Source: Fibrella rubiginis
Lineage (GTDB): Bacteria; Bacteroidota; Bacteroidia; Cytophagales; Spirosomataceae
DNA length: 64,000 nt
Reading direction: 5' to 3'
Assembly (NCBI RefSeq): GCF_017353185.1
Contig: NZ_JAFMYV010000004.1
Location: forward strand, 186,001 to 250,000
Shown: positions 9,065 through 18,454 of the stretch, piece after piece
Layout of the letters: every line of letters begins with the position of its first letter
Numbering within the stretch: position 1 is the stretch's first letter
Program-made: the position numbers and the translations under genes
The notes under the pieces: model-generated
What the model was told of the DNA's origin: nothing
The model's input: only the letters and a program-made list of their open reading frames with translations
The model's database searches: none

Positions 9065-10363
9065 ATGTTTAAACACCTACAAAAACTGGCCCTGTTTGGC
9101 GTAGCCCTGGGGCTACTGGCTTCCTGCGAAAAGGAAGGTGTAAATCCTGTTCTGGACACGGCGGCGGTACCCGTCGTAACAGTATCGGCACCAACGGTAG
9201 TATTGACAAAAGATAACGGTGATAAAGGCGCTGATGCTCTGACGGTAAACTGGTCGAAACCCAACTACGGCTTCGATGCGCCAGCCAACTACACCCTGAT
9301 GGTCGACAAAAAAGGGGGAGATTTTTCCAAGGCGGTGTCTATTAACGTAGGTACAGGCCTGACCAAGACGTTTAAAACGGCTGAACTGAACAAGTTGATC
9401 CTGGGTCTGGGTATTGCCCCTGCTGCCACTGCCGACCTGGATATGAAAGTGATGTCGGCACTCGGTGGCAGCACGGTGTTGTCTTCGGCATTAGCTTCGG
9501 TAAAGGCCACGACCTACCTCGATAAGCTCGACCTGAGCACAATTTGGGGGGTGGTTGGCGATGCTACTGCCAACGGCTGGGATGGTCCTGACCAACCCTT
9601 TTACAAAACGGCGAATCCAAACGAAATCGTTGCCTATGTAGGATTGAAAGATGGCGACATAAAGTTTCGGCAGAACAATAAATGGGACGTAAATCTGGGC
9701 GGCACACCGGCTAAGCTCTCCCAGGGTGGTGACAATATCAAAGTAAAAGCAGGCACTTACAAAATCACGCTCAACCCCACAGCCCTGACCTACAAGATTG
9801 AGCCATTTACCTGGGGTGTGGTTGGTGCTGCTACGGCCAACGGCTGGAACGGTCCTGACCAACCTTTTATGTATGATGCCTCAACGGATCAGTGGCGGGC
9901 TATCGTGAGCCTGAAAGCTGACGAGTTCAAGTTTCGTCAGAACAACGACTGGGCTGTTAACTTCGGTACTGGTGGCCCAAACAATACCCTGAAGGCAGGT
10001 GGTGACAACCTCAAAGTAGCCACTGCCGGTCTATATCTGATCACCGCCGACTTCAACAAGTTGACCTACAAAGTGGAACCCTACAACAGTTGGGGTATCG
10101 TAGGTAGCGCCACTCCTAAAGGCTGGGACGGTCCCGATGTGAACCTCATGCCCGACTTTGCCAACGAAGGCGTGTACTATGCCAACGGCGTTAAACTAAC
10201 GGACGGCGAAATCAAGTTCCGCCAGAACAACAAGTGGGACGTCGAATACGGTGGAACCAACAACGCGTTAGTAGCCAAAGGCGCCAACATCGTTGTAAAA
10301 GCTGGCACCTATGACGTGAAGATTGACCTGAGCAGCAACAAATATTCGCTACTAAAGAAGTAA
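9065..10363 (+). CDS. SusE/SusF-like surface glycan-binding lipoprotein with three tandem repeats
   Basis: This 432-residue lipoprotein has a signal ending LGLLASC (Cys about residue 21) followed by an N-terminal SusE-type domain (roughly 30-150). Three homologous C-terminal modules of about 95 residues then follow. Each starts W-G-(V/I)-V-G-x-A-T-x-x-G-W-x-G-P-D at about residues 158, 249 and 342, and each contains a second block KFRQNN(K/D)W(D/A)V. This matches the layout of SusE/SusF starch-binding proteins, in which tandem domains each bind alpha-glucan at the surface. Close similarity between modules suggests fairly recent internal duplication. It is the third gene of the sus operon and is followed by a terminator at 10383-10415. 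Confidence 0.85.
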   Translation: MFKHLQKLALFGVALGLLASCEKEGVNPVLDTAAVPVVTVSAPTVVLTKDNGDKGADALTVNWSKPNYGFDAPANYTLMVDKKGGDFSKAVSINVGTGLTKTFKTAELNKLILGLGIAPAATADLDMKVMSALGGSTVLSSALASVKATTYLDKLDLSTIWGVVGDATANGWDGPDQPFYKTANPNEIVAYVGLKDGDIKFRQNNKWDVNLGGTPAKLSQGGDNIKVKAGTYKITLNPTALTYKIEPFTWGVVGAATANGWNGPDQPFMYDASTDQWRAIVSLKADEFKFRQNNDWAVNFGTGGPNNTLKAGGDNLKVATAGLYLITADFNKLTYKVEPYNSWGIVGSATPKGWDGPDVNLMPDFANEGVYYANGVKLTDGEIKFRQNNKWDVEYGGTNNALVAKGANIVVKAGTYDVKIDLSSNKYSLLKK

Positions 10364-10382
10364 ACCGAAGTAGTGATAAAAG

Positions 10383-10415
10383 AAAAAGCCCGTCTGTAAC
10401 CAGACGGGCTTTTTT
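10383..10415. terminator. Bidirectional rho-independent terminator between susE and sppA
   Basis: The stem AAAAAGCCCGTCTG / CAGACGGGCTTTTTT with a 4-nt loop has a T-run on the plus strand and an A-run (T-run on the minus strand) on the other side. It sits between convergent genes and can serve both susE and sppA. Confidence 0.9.
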
Positions 10416-10433
10416 GTTGGAAAACTCAAGAGC

Positions 10434-12236
10434 TTACCGGATATCCATTTCAAACGGCATCCGGGCTTGTACGCCGTTTTGCAGCGTTTGCAGTTTCTTG
10501 ATCTGCTTGATGTAAGGGGCCAGCGGACCCAGCGCGGCTTGCACTCGGCTGTTATTTTCGTCGTCGCCACCACCGAAATATTTCATGATCTTCCGGAATG
10601 AATCCTCCTGTGTAGGCAGGTAGCGGAGGCGATAGTCGCCATCTTTTAGTTTGGCTTCGTTGGCGGCTACTTTCACGGCCTCATCCAGCCCGCCAAGTTG
10701 ATCAACCAGACCGATGGCTTTTCCCTGCGCACCCGTCCAGACACGCCCTCCGGCAATGGCCCGAACGCTGTCGATGGGCAGCTTGCGACCGTTGGCTACC
10801 TTTTGAGTGAAAGCCGCATAGATACGCTCTACCCCGCTTTGCAGCACTTTTTTGTCGAAATCCGTGAGCGGATGGGTGCCGCTGGGGAAATCGGCATGAG
10901 GGTTGGTCAGCACCCGATCGAAGGTGATGCCGAGTTTGTCTTTGAATAGATCCTGGGTATTAAACAGCAGCGCAAACACACCGATAGACCCCGTAATGGT
11001 GTTAGGCTGTGCCACAATCTTGTTGCAGCCCATGGCCATGTAGTAGCCACCAGAGGCGGCATAGTCGGAGAATGATGCCACAATGGGTTTCACCTTCCGG
11101 GTAAGCTGCACCTCGCGCCACATCACATCCGACGCCAGGGCGCTACCCCCGCCAGAATTGATGCGCAACACAATGGCTTTGATGTTGTCGTTCAGCCGCG
11201 CCTTCCTGATCTCGCCCGCAATCTTGTCTGAGCCAATGCTGTTATCGTCGCCGTCGCCGGTGTTGATATCGCCCGACGCAATGATCACGGCAACGCGGTT
11301 GCTGCTTAGCACCTTGTCTTCATCGTCACCCTCCTTGTCTTCCTCGCTGTCTGATTTGGCATTCTTGTATTTCGACAAACCCACGAAATTGACTTTCTTC
11401 TTATCGCCCAGCCCAAGCTGTTTTTTCATTTCGCCATCTATTTCGTCGTAGTAGCCCATGTTGGTCACCAGCTTCGTGCGCAGGGCGTCGGCGGGGCGTT
11501 GAATGGTCAGGTTATCGGCGAAGCGGCGAAGCGAGTCGACGGAGATGCCCCGACTTTTCGAGACACCCGCCAGAAAATGGTTGTTGATTGAATTCAGGAA
11601 TGAACTGGTCTGTAGCCGGTTCGGCTCACTGATGTTCTCGCGCAGAAAAGGCTCCACAGCACTTTTAAACTCGCCTACACGAAAGATTTCGGGCTTCAGA
11701 CCCAATTTATCCAGCGTGCCTTTGAAAAACGTCAGTTCAGCATTGATGCCGTTCCACTCCATGTCGCCGGCGGGGTTGAGGTAGATTTTGTCGGCCACCG
11801 AAGCAATGTAATAAGCCTTTTCAGTCATAGCCTCGGAGTAGGCATACACAAACTTTTTCGACGATTTGAAGTCAATCAGGGCATTACGCACTTCTTCCAG
11901 CGTGGCCCAACCCGCCTGCGGGCCTTTGGCTTCGATATAAATACCCTTGATGTTATCGTCGGTTTTGGCTTTTTTCAGTGCCTCCTTGATATCGACCAAA
12001 CCAATGGCGCTCTCAGGACCGCTTCCTCCACCAAAGCGGGCGAATGGGTTTTCGGTACTGCGTTCCTGAATGGGTTCATTCAACTCTAGTTTCAGCACCG
12101 ATTTACGCTCAATCTTGGTCTCCCCTTTCGACGAAGACGCCGCGCTGATAATGCCGGCAAAGATGATGACACTGAGCAGACTGAAAATAAAGAGACCAAC
12201 CAGCACTGCTAATAAGAATTTCAAAAACTGTCGCAT
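10434..12236 (-). CDS. sppA: Signal peptide peptidase SppA, 67K type
   Basis: This 600-residue serine protease cleaves residual signal peptides in the inner membrane. An N-terminal membrane helix (residues 5-30) is followed by two tandem ClpP-like domains, the duplicated 67K arrangement. The family's FKSAVEPF motif, carrying the general-base lysine, is at about residue 191. The nucleophile serine lies in NSGGGSALAS near residue 365, and a conserved YYMAMGCNKIVAQPNTITGSIGV region follows. A charged insertion of about 20 residues (KSDSEEDKEGDDEDK) lies between the two domains. A candidate -7 box is found 30 nt upstream. Confidence 0.95.
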   Translation of the reverse strand: MRQFLKFLLAVLVGLFIFSLLSVIIFAGIISAASSSKGETKIERKSVLKLELNEPIQERSTENPFARFGGGSGPESAIGLVDIKEALKKAKTDDNIKGIYIEAKGPQAGWATLEEVRNALIDFKSSKKFVYAYSEAMTEKAYYIASVADKIYLNPAGDMEWNGINAELTFFKGTLDKLGLKPEIFRVGEFKSAVEPFLRENISEPNRLQTSSFLNSINNHFLAGVSKSRGISVDSLRRFADNLTIQRPADALRTKLVTNMGYYDEIDGEMKKQLGLGDKKKVNFVGLSKYKNAKSDSEEDKEGDDEDKVLSSNRVAVIIASGDINTGDGDDNSIGSDKIAGEIRKARLNDNIKAIVLRINSGGGSALASDVMWREVQLTRKVKPIVASFSDYAASGGYYMAMGCNKIVAQPNTITGSIGVFALLFNTQDLFKDKLGITFDRVLTNPHADFPSGTHPLTDFDKKVLQSGVERIYAAFTQKVANGRKLPIDSVRAIAGGRVWTGAQGKAIGLVDQLGGLDEAVKVAANEAKLKDGDYRLRYLPTQEDSFRKIMKYFGGGDDENNSRVQAALGPLAPYIKQIKKLQTLQNGVQARMPFEMDIR

Positions 12237-12265
12237 AACTCGATTGCGTAGGATATGTAGTTACT

Positions 12266-12273
12266 CAAAAATA
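12266..12273 (-). promoter_or_regulatory. Candidate -7 box of sppA (TATTTTTG)
   Basis: TATTTTTG on the minus strand fits TAnnTTTG and lies about 30 nt before the sppA start at 12236. Confidence 0.5.
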
Positions 12274-12344
12274 ATGGCCTACCCGCTGAGGTAAGCCATT
12301 TATTGGTTGAATGCGCGATATAGGGGATGAATGGGAGAAGGGTA

Positions 12345-12437
12345 GTTTAAAGTCTAAAGTTCAAGGTTCAACGTTGGCTGACGCGAGAATTGCTAACGCG
12401 TCAGCCAACGTTGAACCTTGAACTTTAGACTTTAAAC
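12345..12437. repeat. Perfect 41-bp inverted repeat R3
   Basis: Arms 12345-12385 and 12397-12437 are perfect reverse complements around an 11-nt loop. The arm is built of short quasi-repeats (AAAGTCTAAAGTTCAAGG) and ends in GGCTGACGCG at the tip. It lies between the ppa stop, 4 bp away, and sppA. Confidence 0.95.
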
Positions 12438-12441
12438 TTGC

Positions 12442-13083
12442 TCACAACGCCTTATAATCTTCCATCGACGTGCGGATGACTTCGAATGCCTCCTCACGGC
12501 CGTAGATGCTGGCCAATTCCATCACCGAGGGTTGGTCGGGCAGGTTTTTGTAAGTCAGGAAGTAGTGTTGCAGGCGATCAACTACGCTTTCGGGGAGTTG
12601 GTCAAGATCTGTGTAGGCCTCGTACATGGCGTCGCCTTTCAAGACAGCAATGATTTTGTCGTCGGCTTCTCCCCTGTCAATCAGGCGAAAACCGCCAATG
12701 GGCCGGGCCTGCAACAGAATATCGCCGTGAGTAATGGTGTGTTCGCTGAGAACGCAGATATCGAGTGGATCGCCGTCGCCTTCGGCAATGTGCCGACCTG
12801 TTTTGTCGGTTGCCAACTGCGCCACCCCGTCGCCGCAATAGGTCTGCGGAATAAACCCGTACAGCGCCGGAACGAAGTTAGAGTACTTCTGGGGGCGGTC
12901 GATTTTGAGGTAGCCCGTTTGTTTGTCGATCTCATACTTCACCGTGTCGGATGGTACGATTTCAATGAAGGCCGTGAGCAGTTCAGGAGCGGCATCGCCG
13001 GGGGTAATACCGTGCCAGGGATGCGCTTTAAACTGGGCTTTAACGGTGGTTTCAATTTCTTTGGTTGAAAATTCAGCCTGCAT
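12442..13083 (-). CDS. ppa: Inorganic pyrophosphatase, family I
   Basis: This 213-residue enzyme hydrolyses pyrophosphate to phosphate and so drives biosynthetic reactions. The family signature GDGDPLDICV supplies the metal-binding aspartates, preceded by the conserved YGFIPQTYCGDG and followed by IGGFRLIDRGEADDKIIAV. The start is placed at the ATG at 13083 (MQAEFSTKEIE). The reading frame stays open for 55 more codons upstream, but that extension carries no family sequence. A candidate promoter at 13246-13253 would give a leader of about 150 nt, so regulation in the leader or a longer protein cannot be excluded. Confidence 0.93.
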   Translation of the reverse strand: MQAEFSTKEIETTVKAQFKAHPWHGITPGDAAPELLTAFIEIVPSDTVKYEIDKQTGYLKIDRPQKYSNFVPALYGFIPQTYCGDGVAQLATDKTGRHIAEGDGDPLDICVLSEHTITHGDILLQARPIGGFRLIDRGEADDKIIAVLKGDAMYEAYTDLDQLPESVVDRLQHYFLTYKNLPDQPSVMELASIYGREEAFEVIRTSMEDYKAL

Positions 13084-13245
13084 AATTCGAGTTTGATAAA
13101 ATTGTATTTTTCGTCGAAACACACATTCGCTTAAAAACGACATATCCCGGCTTTCAACAACGGATCGTGGGTGATAATCAACGCCAAACGATGCCATCGG
13201 AAAGGCCGGGATAACCGGGTCGGTGTGCCTACTGACTTTATAACA

Positions 13246-13253
13246 CAAAGATA
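13246..13253 (-). promoter_or_regulatory. Candidate -7 box upstream of ppa (TATCTTTG)
   Basis: TATCTTTG on the minus strand matches TAnnTTTG, with a TTTG 15 nt further upstream. It lies in the short gap between the glycosyltransferase gene and ppa, about 165 nt before the chosen ppa start. Confidence 0.45.
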
Positions 13254-13267
13254 ACCGGTTAGTTAGA

Positions 13268-14242
13268 TCAAACCGTCACTGCATCCTGAAAACCTATCTT
13301 TCGGGCAATTTGGTATTCAGCGGTCTTCCCCGACGCCTGCCGAATGTATAGCTCGGCTAGGAACCCCGCCAGAAATAATTGCACCCCCAGGATGATGGCT
13401 ACCAGCGCAAAATAAAACAGCGGATTATCGGTCGCATTCCGATAGCGTAATCCCTGGTAAATATTGTACAATTTCTGGCCAACGATAGTCAGCGCCATCA
13501 TCGTTCCGATGAAAAACGACAGCGTACCCAGCCCGCCGAAGAAGTGCATGGGCCGCTTGCTGAACTTATGCACGAAGGCAATCACGAGCATGTCGAGAAA
13601 GCCATTAATGAACCGTTCCAGCCCAAATTTGGTAGTGCCGTACTTCCGGGCACGGTGCTGCACTACTTTCTCGCCAATGCGGGTGTAGCCATTCCAGTTG
13701 GCCACAATCGGGATGTTGCGGTGCATATCGCCATAGAGGTTCAGCGACCTCACCACTTCCTGCCGGTACGCCTTCAGGCCGCAGTTGAAATCGTGGAGCT
13801 TCACACCCGAAATCCAGCGGGCTACACCGTTGAAAAGCTTTGTAGGCAGGGTCTTGGTGATCGGATCGTAGCGTTTCTGCTTCCAGCCCGACACCAGGTC
13901 GTAGCCGTCTTCGGTAATCATTTTGTACAGGCCCGGAATCTCGTCGGGGCTATCCTGCAAGTCGGCATCCATTGTGATCACCACGTCGCCACGAGCAGCC
14001 TGAAAACCTGTTTGCAGGGCGGCAGTCTTCCCTGAATTTCGCGCAAACCGAATGCCCCGAACGTGCGGGTTGATGGCCGCCAGATGTTCAATCACCGACC
14101 ACGACCGGTCGGTACTGCCATCATCAACAAAGAGCAGTTCGTAGGTATAGTTCTGTTCCGTCACCACGCGGACAATCCAGTCGTGCAGTTCGGGCAGCGA
14201 CTCGTCTTCGTTATAGAGCGGTATGAGGAGGGTCAGTTGCAT
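13268..14242 (-). CDS. GtrB/DPM1-like family 2 glycosyltransferase with C-terminal membrane anchor
   Basis: This 324-residue protein has an N-terminal GT-A domain (LLIPLYNEDESLPEL, FVDDGSTDRSW, the nucleotide-binding MDADLQDSPDEIPGL and NCGLKAYRQEV) and two C-terminal membrane helices (about residues 230-255 and 265-290). This is the architecture of bactoprenol or dolichol monophosphate glycosyltransferases, which transfer a sugar from UDP- or GDP-sugar to a polyprenyl phosphate on the cytoplasmic face. It lies upstream of ppa on the minus strand; the sugar is not predictable. Confidence 0.88.
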   Translation of the reverse strand: MQLTLLIPLYNEDESLPELHDWIVRVVTEQNYTYELLFVDDGSTDRSWSVIEHLAAINPHVRGIRFARNSGKTAALQTGFQAARGDVVITMDADLQDSPDEIPGLYKMITEDGYDLVSGWKQKRYDPITKTLPTKLFNGVARWISGVKLHDFNCGLKAYRQEVVRSLNLYGDMHRNIPIVANWNGYTRIGEKVVQHRARKYGTTKFGLERFINGFLDMLVIAFVHKFSKRPMHFFGGLGTLSFFIGTMMALTIVGQKLYNIYQGLRYRNATDNPLFYFALVAIILGVQLFLAGFLAELYIRQASGKTAEYQIARKIGFQDAVTV

Positions 14243-14256
14243 TGCGCTTCACTTTA

Positions 14257-14367
14257 ATGTACAATGAACGATGTACAATGTACAATGGTGCTTTATGAGC
14301 TAAGTAAGCAAACGCGAAGCTACTCCAAAGAGGTACCATTGTGCATTGTACATCGTTCATTGTACAT
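14257..14367. repeat. Long inverted repeat R4
   Basis: Arms of 33 nt (14257-14289 and 14335-14367) have one mismatch and a 45-nt loop. The arms are made of iterated GTACAATG-type words (ATGTACAATGAACGATGTAC). The loop contains AAACGCGAAGCTACTCC, a word related to loop and arm words at other repeats here. It fills the gap between the glycosyltransferase and trmN6. Confidence 0.9.
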
Positions 14368-14386
14368 TTTTTTCCACTGGAAGATT

Positions 14387-15097
14387 TCAGAAGATCAGGT
14401 AGTAATGTTGTAGCAGGTCGCGGAAGTTGGCCGTGTAGGTTTGACCATCGTTTTCGCGAATAGACAGCTCCTCCATTTCGGGATTGGTGGTTGCTGCAAA
14501 ACGGAACCCGGTGAGATGCCGGAAGACAGATTTCTGAGGCTGATGACGAAGATGTAGCTGCCTTACAGGCCGTAAACCAGCCTTTTCGGCCAATGCTGTC
14601 AGCCGATCCGATTCGGGCGGGGGTAGCAGCACCCACCAGGAGCCGTCTGGTTTTAGCACCCGCGCAACGGCTTCGATCAGGTCAGAAAAAGGTAGATCGT
14701 CGGTATGTAGGGCGCGGCTCACAGCAGCATCCGGTGAACGCAGCGAATTGGTATAAAACGGCGGATTGGTGAGAATATGGTCGTAGAACGAGCCAGGCAC
14801 TGTAACGGCAAATGCCTGAATCCGGGCCTGTGCAACAACGATTCGTTTGGCAAACGGACTGTCCATCACGTTTTCGCGGGCTTGCCCGGCAGCATCAGCA
14901 TCCAGTTCAACGGCGTCAATGCGGGCAGTGGGGTTTCGTTGCGCGGCCATCAACGCGAGCAATCCCGTTCCGGTGCCAATATCGAGGATACGCGCGCCCG
15001 TGGTCACGTCGGCCCAGGCACCCAATACGCAGGCATCGGTACAGACCTTCATAGCCGTGCGATCCTGCTGAATGGTAAATTGCTTGAAGCGAAACAT
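14387..15097 (-). CDS. trmN6: tRNA1(Val) adenine(37)-N6-methyltransferase
   Basis: This 236-residue SAM-dependent methyltransferase resembles E. coli YfiC/TrmN6, which methylates A37 of tRNA-Val1. It has the early FRFKQFTIQQD and MKVCTDACVLGAWA segments typical of the family. The SAM-binding motif is ILDIGTGTGLLALMAAQ, the acidic loop VELDADAAGQARENV, and the N6-adenine catalytic motif NPPFYTNS (NPPF). The length is normal for the family. It is monocistronic, bounded by inverted repeats on both sides. Confidence 0.9.
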   Translation of the reverse strand: MFRFKQFTIQQDRTAMKVCTDACVLGAWADVTTGARILDIGTGTGLLALMAAQRNPTARIDAVELDADAAGQARENVMDSPFAKRIVVAQARIQAFAVTVPGSFYDHILTNPPFYTNSLRSPDAAVSRALHTDDLPFSDLIEAVARVLKPDGSWWVLLPPPESDRLTALAEKAGLRPVRQLHLRHQPQKSVFRHLTGFRFAATTNPEMEELSIRENDGQTYTANFRDLLQHYYLIF

Positions 15098-15180
15098 GAC
15101 AGGGGTATTTTGTAGTTTTCTGAGGCGATTGTTACTATCGGCGTATCCTCGTTGGTGGCCCCTTCAATAAGCTCAGGACC

Positions 15181-15276
15181 TTCTTTGTCATCCCAACGCC
15201 AGGAGGGATCTACTTTCCTGCGAGTAGACTAAGCATAGAAAAAGTAGATCCCTCCTGGCGTCGGGATGACAAAGAA
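15181..15276. repeat. Long inverted repeat R5
   Basis: Arms of 36 nt (15181-15216 and 15241-15276) have one mismatch and a 24-nt loop; the arm word is CGCCAGGAGGGATCTACTTT preceded by GTCATCCC. Just outside the left arm, 15160-15180 reads CCCTTCAATAAGCTCAGG, a degenerate copy of the CCCTTCGACAAGCTCAGG word found in R11, R12 and R14. Confidence 0.9.
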
Positions 15277-15343
15277 ATCCCTGAGTGGAATCGAAGCCTC
15301 TACAGTGCGAAGCTATACCGATGACAACGACTATTCCAGCAAA

Positions 15344-16156
15344 CTAGAGTTTTCCCTTCTTTTGCCGGTGCTTTTTGCGCCAGTAGGCGATATCGGCGGT
15401 GAGGTTTTCGAGATAGAATGACGGGCCGATGGATATATAAAAACCACTGTAGTTTACCTGACTTTCGGGTACGTCTTTTTTCAGAATGAACCGGTAGCCC
15501 CCCAGGATGTTAAAGCCCGTCCAGTGAAGCGGGCGAAACCAGCGCAGAGCCGGAAACTGGTATGACAATGAAAGGCCCGCTCCTGCCGGGATAAAAACAC
15601 CGCGAGCCTCTTCACCCTCCCGCGTTTGGTCGCTTACCCGATTATACCGCGAATGACCATAGCCGATCTCCAGCGGCACGCTCACTTCAATGGCCTTTTT
15701 GCGGTACAGGTAAGGCTCGAAGAATAACGTGGCAATACGTAGGTGCCTGGTTATAGCCTCCGATGTATTGGGCAGCAAGCCGGGTCGGTTCAGTGTCTGG
15801 TTTACGAAGTAAAAACCGGCACCCGCTTTGAAGGCCGCCCGCATACCACCCGGCTCCTGCCGTTCGGGATGCCGCACCGGAAACAAGAACCCCGCCCGTA
15901 GGCCGTAGACGCTCACGGGTACCCGTTTTCCGTTGTCGTTGCGGGTGTCGTTGAAAAAGAAAAATCGCTGATCGGTAGAGGCTGTAAACGTAAGTGCATG
16001 GGGGTTGCTTACCTGTGCTTTAGTCGAATCGGGCGACGTTCCTGCCACGGCAGAAAGCTTTGTAGGCTTATCAACGTCAATTTTGGCCTGCGCCCATCCA
16101 TCCACTCCGGTCAATACCCATATCAATAGTAAAACCAAACACCATAACCGGCTCAT
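15344..16156 (-). CDS. Exported outer-membrane-like protein, unknown function
   Basis: A 270-residue protein starts at the ATG at 16156, with a signal peptide (CLVLLLIWVLTGVDGWAQA). After an early linker rich in Lys, Ser and Thr, the body has many aromatic beta-strand-like segments (FFFNDTRNDNG, YRFILKKDVPESQVNYSGFYISIG). It ends in a very basic tail (WRKKHRQKKGKL). It is probably a small outer-membrane barrel. I do not recognise a named family, and the basic C-terminus is unusual for a barrel that should end in an aromatic residue. Confidence 0.65.
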   Translation of the reverse strand: MSRLWCLVLLLIWVLTGVDGWAQAKIDVDKPTKLSAVAGTSPDSTKAQVSNPHALTFTASTDQRFFFFNDTRNDNGKRVPVSVYGLRAGFLFPVRHPERQEPGGMRAAFKAGAGFYFVNQTLNRPGLLPNTSEAITRHLRIATLFFEPYLYRKKAIEVSVPLEIGYGHSRYNRVSDQTREGEEARGVFIPAGAGLSLSYQFPALRWFRPLHWTGFNILGGYRFILKKDVPESQVNYSGFYISIGPSFYLENLTADIAYWRKKHRQKKGKL

Positions 16157-16225
16157 ATTGTCTGTTAACGTTAGTGGCAATATAACCGGGTTGGGCAGGA
16201 ATGGTTAAGAGCGGGCCAGTTGGCC

Positions 16226-16274
16226 CAAGCAAAAGTGGACCTGCACATAGCTAGTGCAGGTCCACTTTTGCTTG
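16226..16274. repeat. Perfect 21-bp inverted repeat R6 downstream of parE
   Basis: Arms 16226-16246 and 16254-16274 (CAAGCAAAAGTGGACCTGCA...) are perfect complements around a 7-nt loop. It lies 33 nt after the parE stop and may serve as its 3' hairpin or terminator, with a weak T-rich edge. Confidence 0.9.
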
Positions 16275-16307
16275 ATCTATCAATTCTTGCTTCTTGTTTC
16301 TCCTTTG

Positions 16308-18203
16308 TTACACCACCAGCGCCAGATCGTCGACGTCTTTCTCTACACGGAGGTTATCGATGATAAAGCGTTGGCGGTCGGGTGTGTTTTTGCCCATGTA
16401 GTAGCTAAGCAGTTTGGGCACCGACGCATCCTTTTCCATGATAACCGGTTCCAGGTGCATGTCTTCGCCAATGAACAGGCCGAACTCTTCAGGCGATATT
16501 TCTCCCAGTCCCTTGAAGCGCGTGATCTCGGCCTTTCGACCACCCTTCACCAGTTTATCGGTAGCCTTTTGTTTCTCCGCTTCCGAATAGCAATAGGTTG
16601 TCTCTTTGTGGTTTTTGGGATTACGTACCCGAAACAACGGCGTCTCTAATATATACAGGTGCCCGTTGCGGACCAGGTCGGGGAAAAATTGCAGGAAAAA
16701 CGTCAGCATCAGCAACCGGATGTGCATCCCGTCGACGTCGGCGTCGGTGGCAATCACGATGCGGTTGTAGCGGAGCGTATCGAGGCCATCTTCAATATCG
16801 AGGGCATGTTGCAGCAGATTAAACTCCTCGTTTTCGTACACCACTTTTTTGGTCAGGCCAAAGCAGTTTAACGGCTTACCCCGTAGGCTAAAAACGGCTT
16901 GGGTCTGCACATTGCGACTTTTGGTGATCGACCCACTCGCCGAGTCGCCCTCGGTAATAAACAGAGTCGTGTTGAGTCGGTCGTCCGATTTCGGGTCGGG
17001 TAGGTGAATACGGCAGTCGCGGAGTTTCTTGTTGTGGAGGTTTGCTTTTTTGGCGCGTTCGTTGGCCAGTTTCTTAATACCGGCCAACTCTTTCCGTTCC
17101 CGTTCCGACTGTTCGATCCGCCGTTTAATGGCGTCGCGCACGGCGGGGTTCATGTGCAAATAATTGTCGAGGCGTTCTTTGAAAAAATCCAGCACGAACG
17201 ACCGCACCGACGGGGCGCTTTCGTCGGGAGCCATGTTAGCCGAACCAAGTTTTGTCTTTGTCTGCGACTCGAACACAGGTTCCTGTACCCGGATACTGAT
17301 GGCCGCTACAATACTGGCCCGAATGTCGGACGCGTCGTAATCTTTGCCGAAATGTTCGCGGATAGTTTTTACAATGGCCTCTTTCAGCGCATTTTGGTGC
17401 GTACCACCCTGCGTCGTGTACTGGCCATTCACAAATGAATGGTATTCCTCACCATACTGGTTACCGTGGCTGAGAGCCACTTCAATATCGCTGCCTTTCA
17501 GGTGAATGATGGGGTAGCGGAGATCTTCTTCTTTATGCTTCGAGCGCAGCAGGTCGAGCAGGCCATTTTGCGAGACAAATTTCTGGCCGTTGAAATTCAT
17601 GACCAGCCCTGCATTGAGGTAGCAATAATTCCAGAGCATGTCAGACACGAACTGACCGCGGTAGTGAAAATTCTTGAAAACGGTGTCATCAGGCTCGAAA
17701 ACCGAGAGCGTGCCGTTGCGTTGATTTGTCTCTTCTTCACCCTGTTTGGTCAGCACGCCCCGGTCAAATTCGGCCCAGACAGTGCGGCCATCGCGGAACG
17801 ACTGGATGCGGAAATAGCTCGACAGGGCGTTAACCGCTTTAGTACCTACGCCGTTGAGTCCCACCGATTTCTGGAACGCGCCGGAGTCATATTTGCCCCC
17901 TGTGTTGATCTTGGAGACGACCTCTACTACCTTTCCCAGGGGGATCCCCCGGCCGTAGTCACGGACCTCAATGCGGTGATCGGTTACCTTGATATCGATC
18001 ACTTTACCGTTGCCCATCACGTGTTCGTCGATAGAATTGTCGATGGTTTCTTTGAGCAATACGTACACGCCATCATCGGCGGCGGCACCGTCGCCCAGTT
18101 TGCCGATATACATACCGGGGCGGAGGCGAATGTGCTCGCGCCAGTCGAGCGAGCGGATACTGTCTTCGTTGTATTGTACAGACGATTGTGGGCTGTCAGC
18201 CAT
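16308..18203 (-). CDS. parE: DNA topoisomerase IV subunit B (type IIA topoisomerase ATPase)
   Basis: A 631-residue ATPase subunit, the usual ParE length. The GHKL ATPase fold shows [18 protein letters not shown] and DYGRGIPLG, with the glycine lid [14 protein letters not shown] and the QTK-loop segment ESQTKTKLG. The TOPRIM domain has the acidic TEGDSASG and [10 protein letters not shown] motifs that hold magnesium for DNA cleavage. It would pair with ParC to decatenate daughter chromosomes. No parC gene is in this window, so the partner is encoded elsewhere. Assignment as ParE rather than GyrB rests on the short length and lack of GyrB-type insertions. Confidence 0.93.
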   Translation of the reverse strand: MADSPQSSVQYNEDSIRSLDWREHIRLRPGMYIGKLGDGAAADDGVYVLLKETIDNSIDEHVMGNGKVIDIKVTDHRIEVRDYGRGIPLGKVVEVVSKINTGGKYDSGAFQKSVGLNGVGTKAVNALSSYFRIQSFRDGRTVWAEFDRGVLTKQGEEETNQRNGTLSVFEPDDTVFKNFHYRGQFVSDMLWNYCYLNAGLVMNFNGQKFVSQNGLLDLLRSKHKEEDLRYPIIHLKGSDIEVALSHGNQYGEEYHSFVNGQYTTQGGTHQNALKEAIVKTIREHFGKDYDASDIRASIVAAISIRVQEPVFESQTKTKLGSANMAPDESAPSVRSFVLDFFKERLDNYLHMNPAVRDAIKRRIEQSERERKELAGIKKLANERAKKANLHNKKLRDCRIHLPDPKSDDRLNTTLFITEGDSASGSITKSRNVQTQAVFSLRGKPLNCFGLTKKVVYENEEFNLLQHALDIEDGLDTLRYNRIVIATDADVDGMHIRLLMLTFFLQFFPDLVRNGHLYILETPLFRVRNPKNHKETTYCYSEAEKQKATDKLVKGGRKAEITRFKGLGEISPEEFGLFIGEDMHLEPVIMEKDASVPKLLSYYMGKNTPDRQRFIIDNLRVEKDVDDLALVV

Positions 18204-18454
18204 GTACGAGGGGAATGGTTTATGGTTGTTTACTGACTAAAAAGAGCGGTGAAAGTTTCTGCCGACATTGGAAAAATCATACAGCCGGTGTGGCCGGGCA
18301 GGACCAGTCCAATAAATAGAAAACTATTTAGAATGCGGCAAAAGTTCGTTTACTTTGGGCGCTGATTGTGCTGAAATATCATAAAAACAAGAAAGAACGT
18401 TTACTCATTAGTACTAAGCAAGACCCGCTATGTTAGGGTTGACATCTTAAAAAT

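Noticed and set aside
14211-14636. Minus-strand frame across R4 and trmN6
   Set aside because: It overlaps trmN6 in another frame and reads through the dyad.
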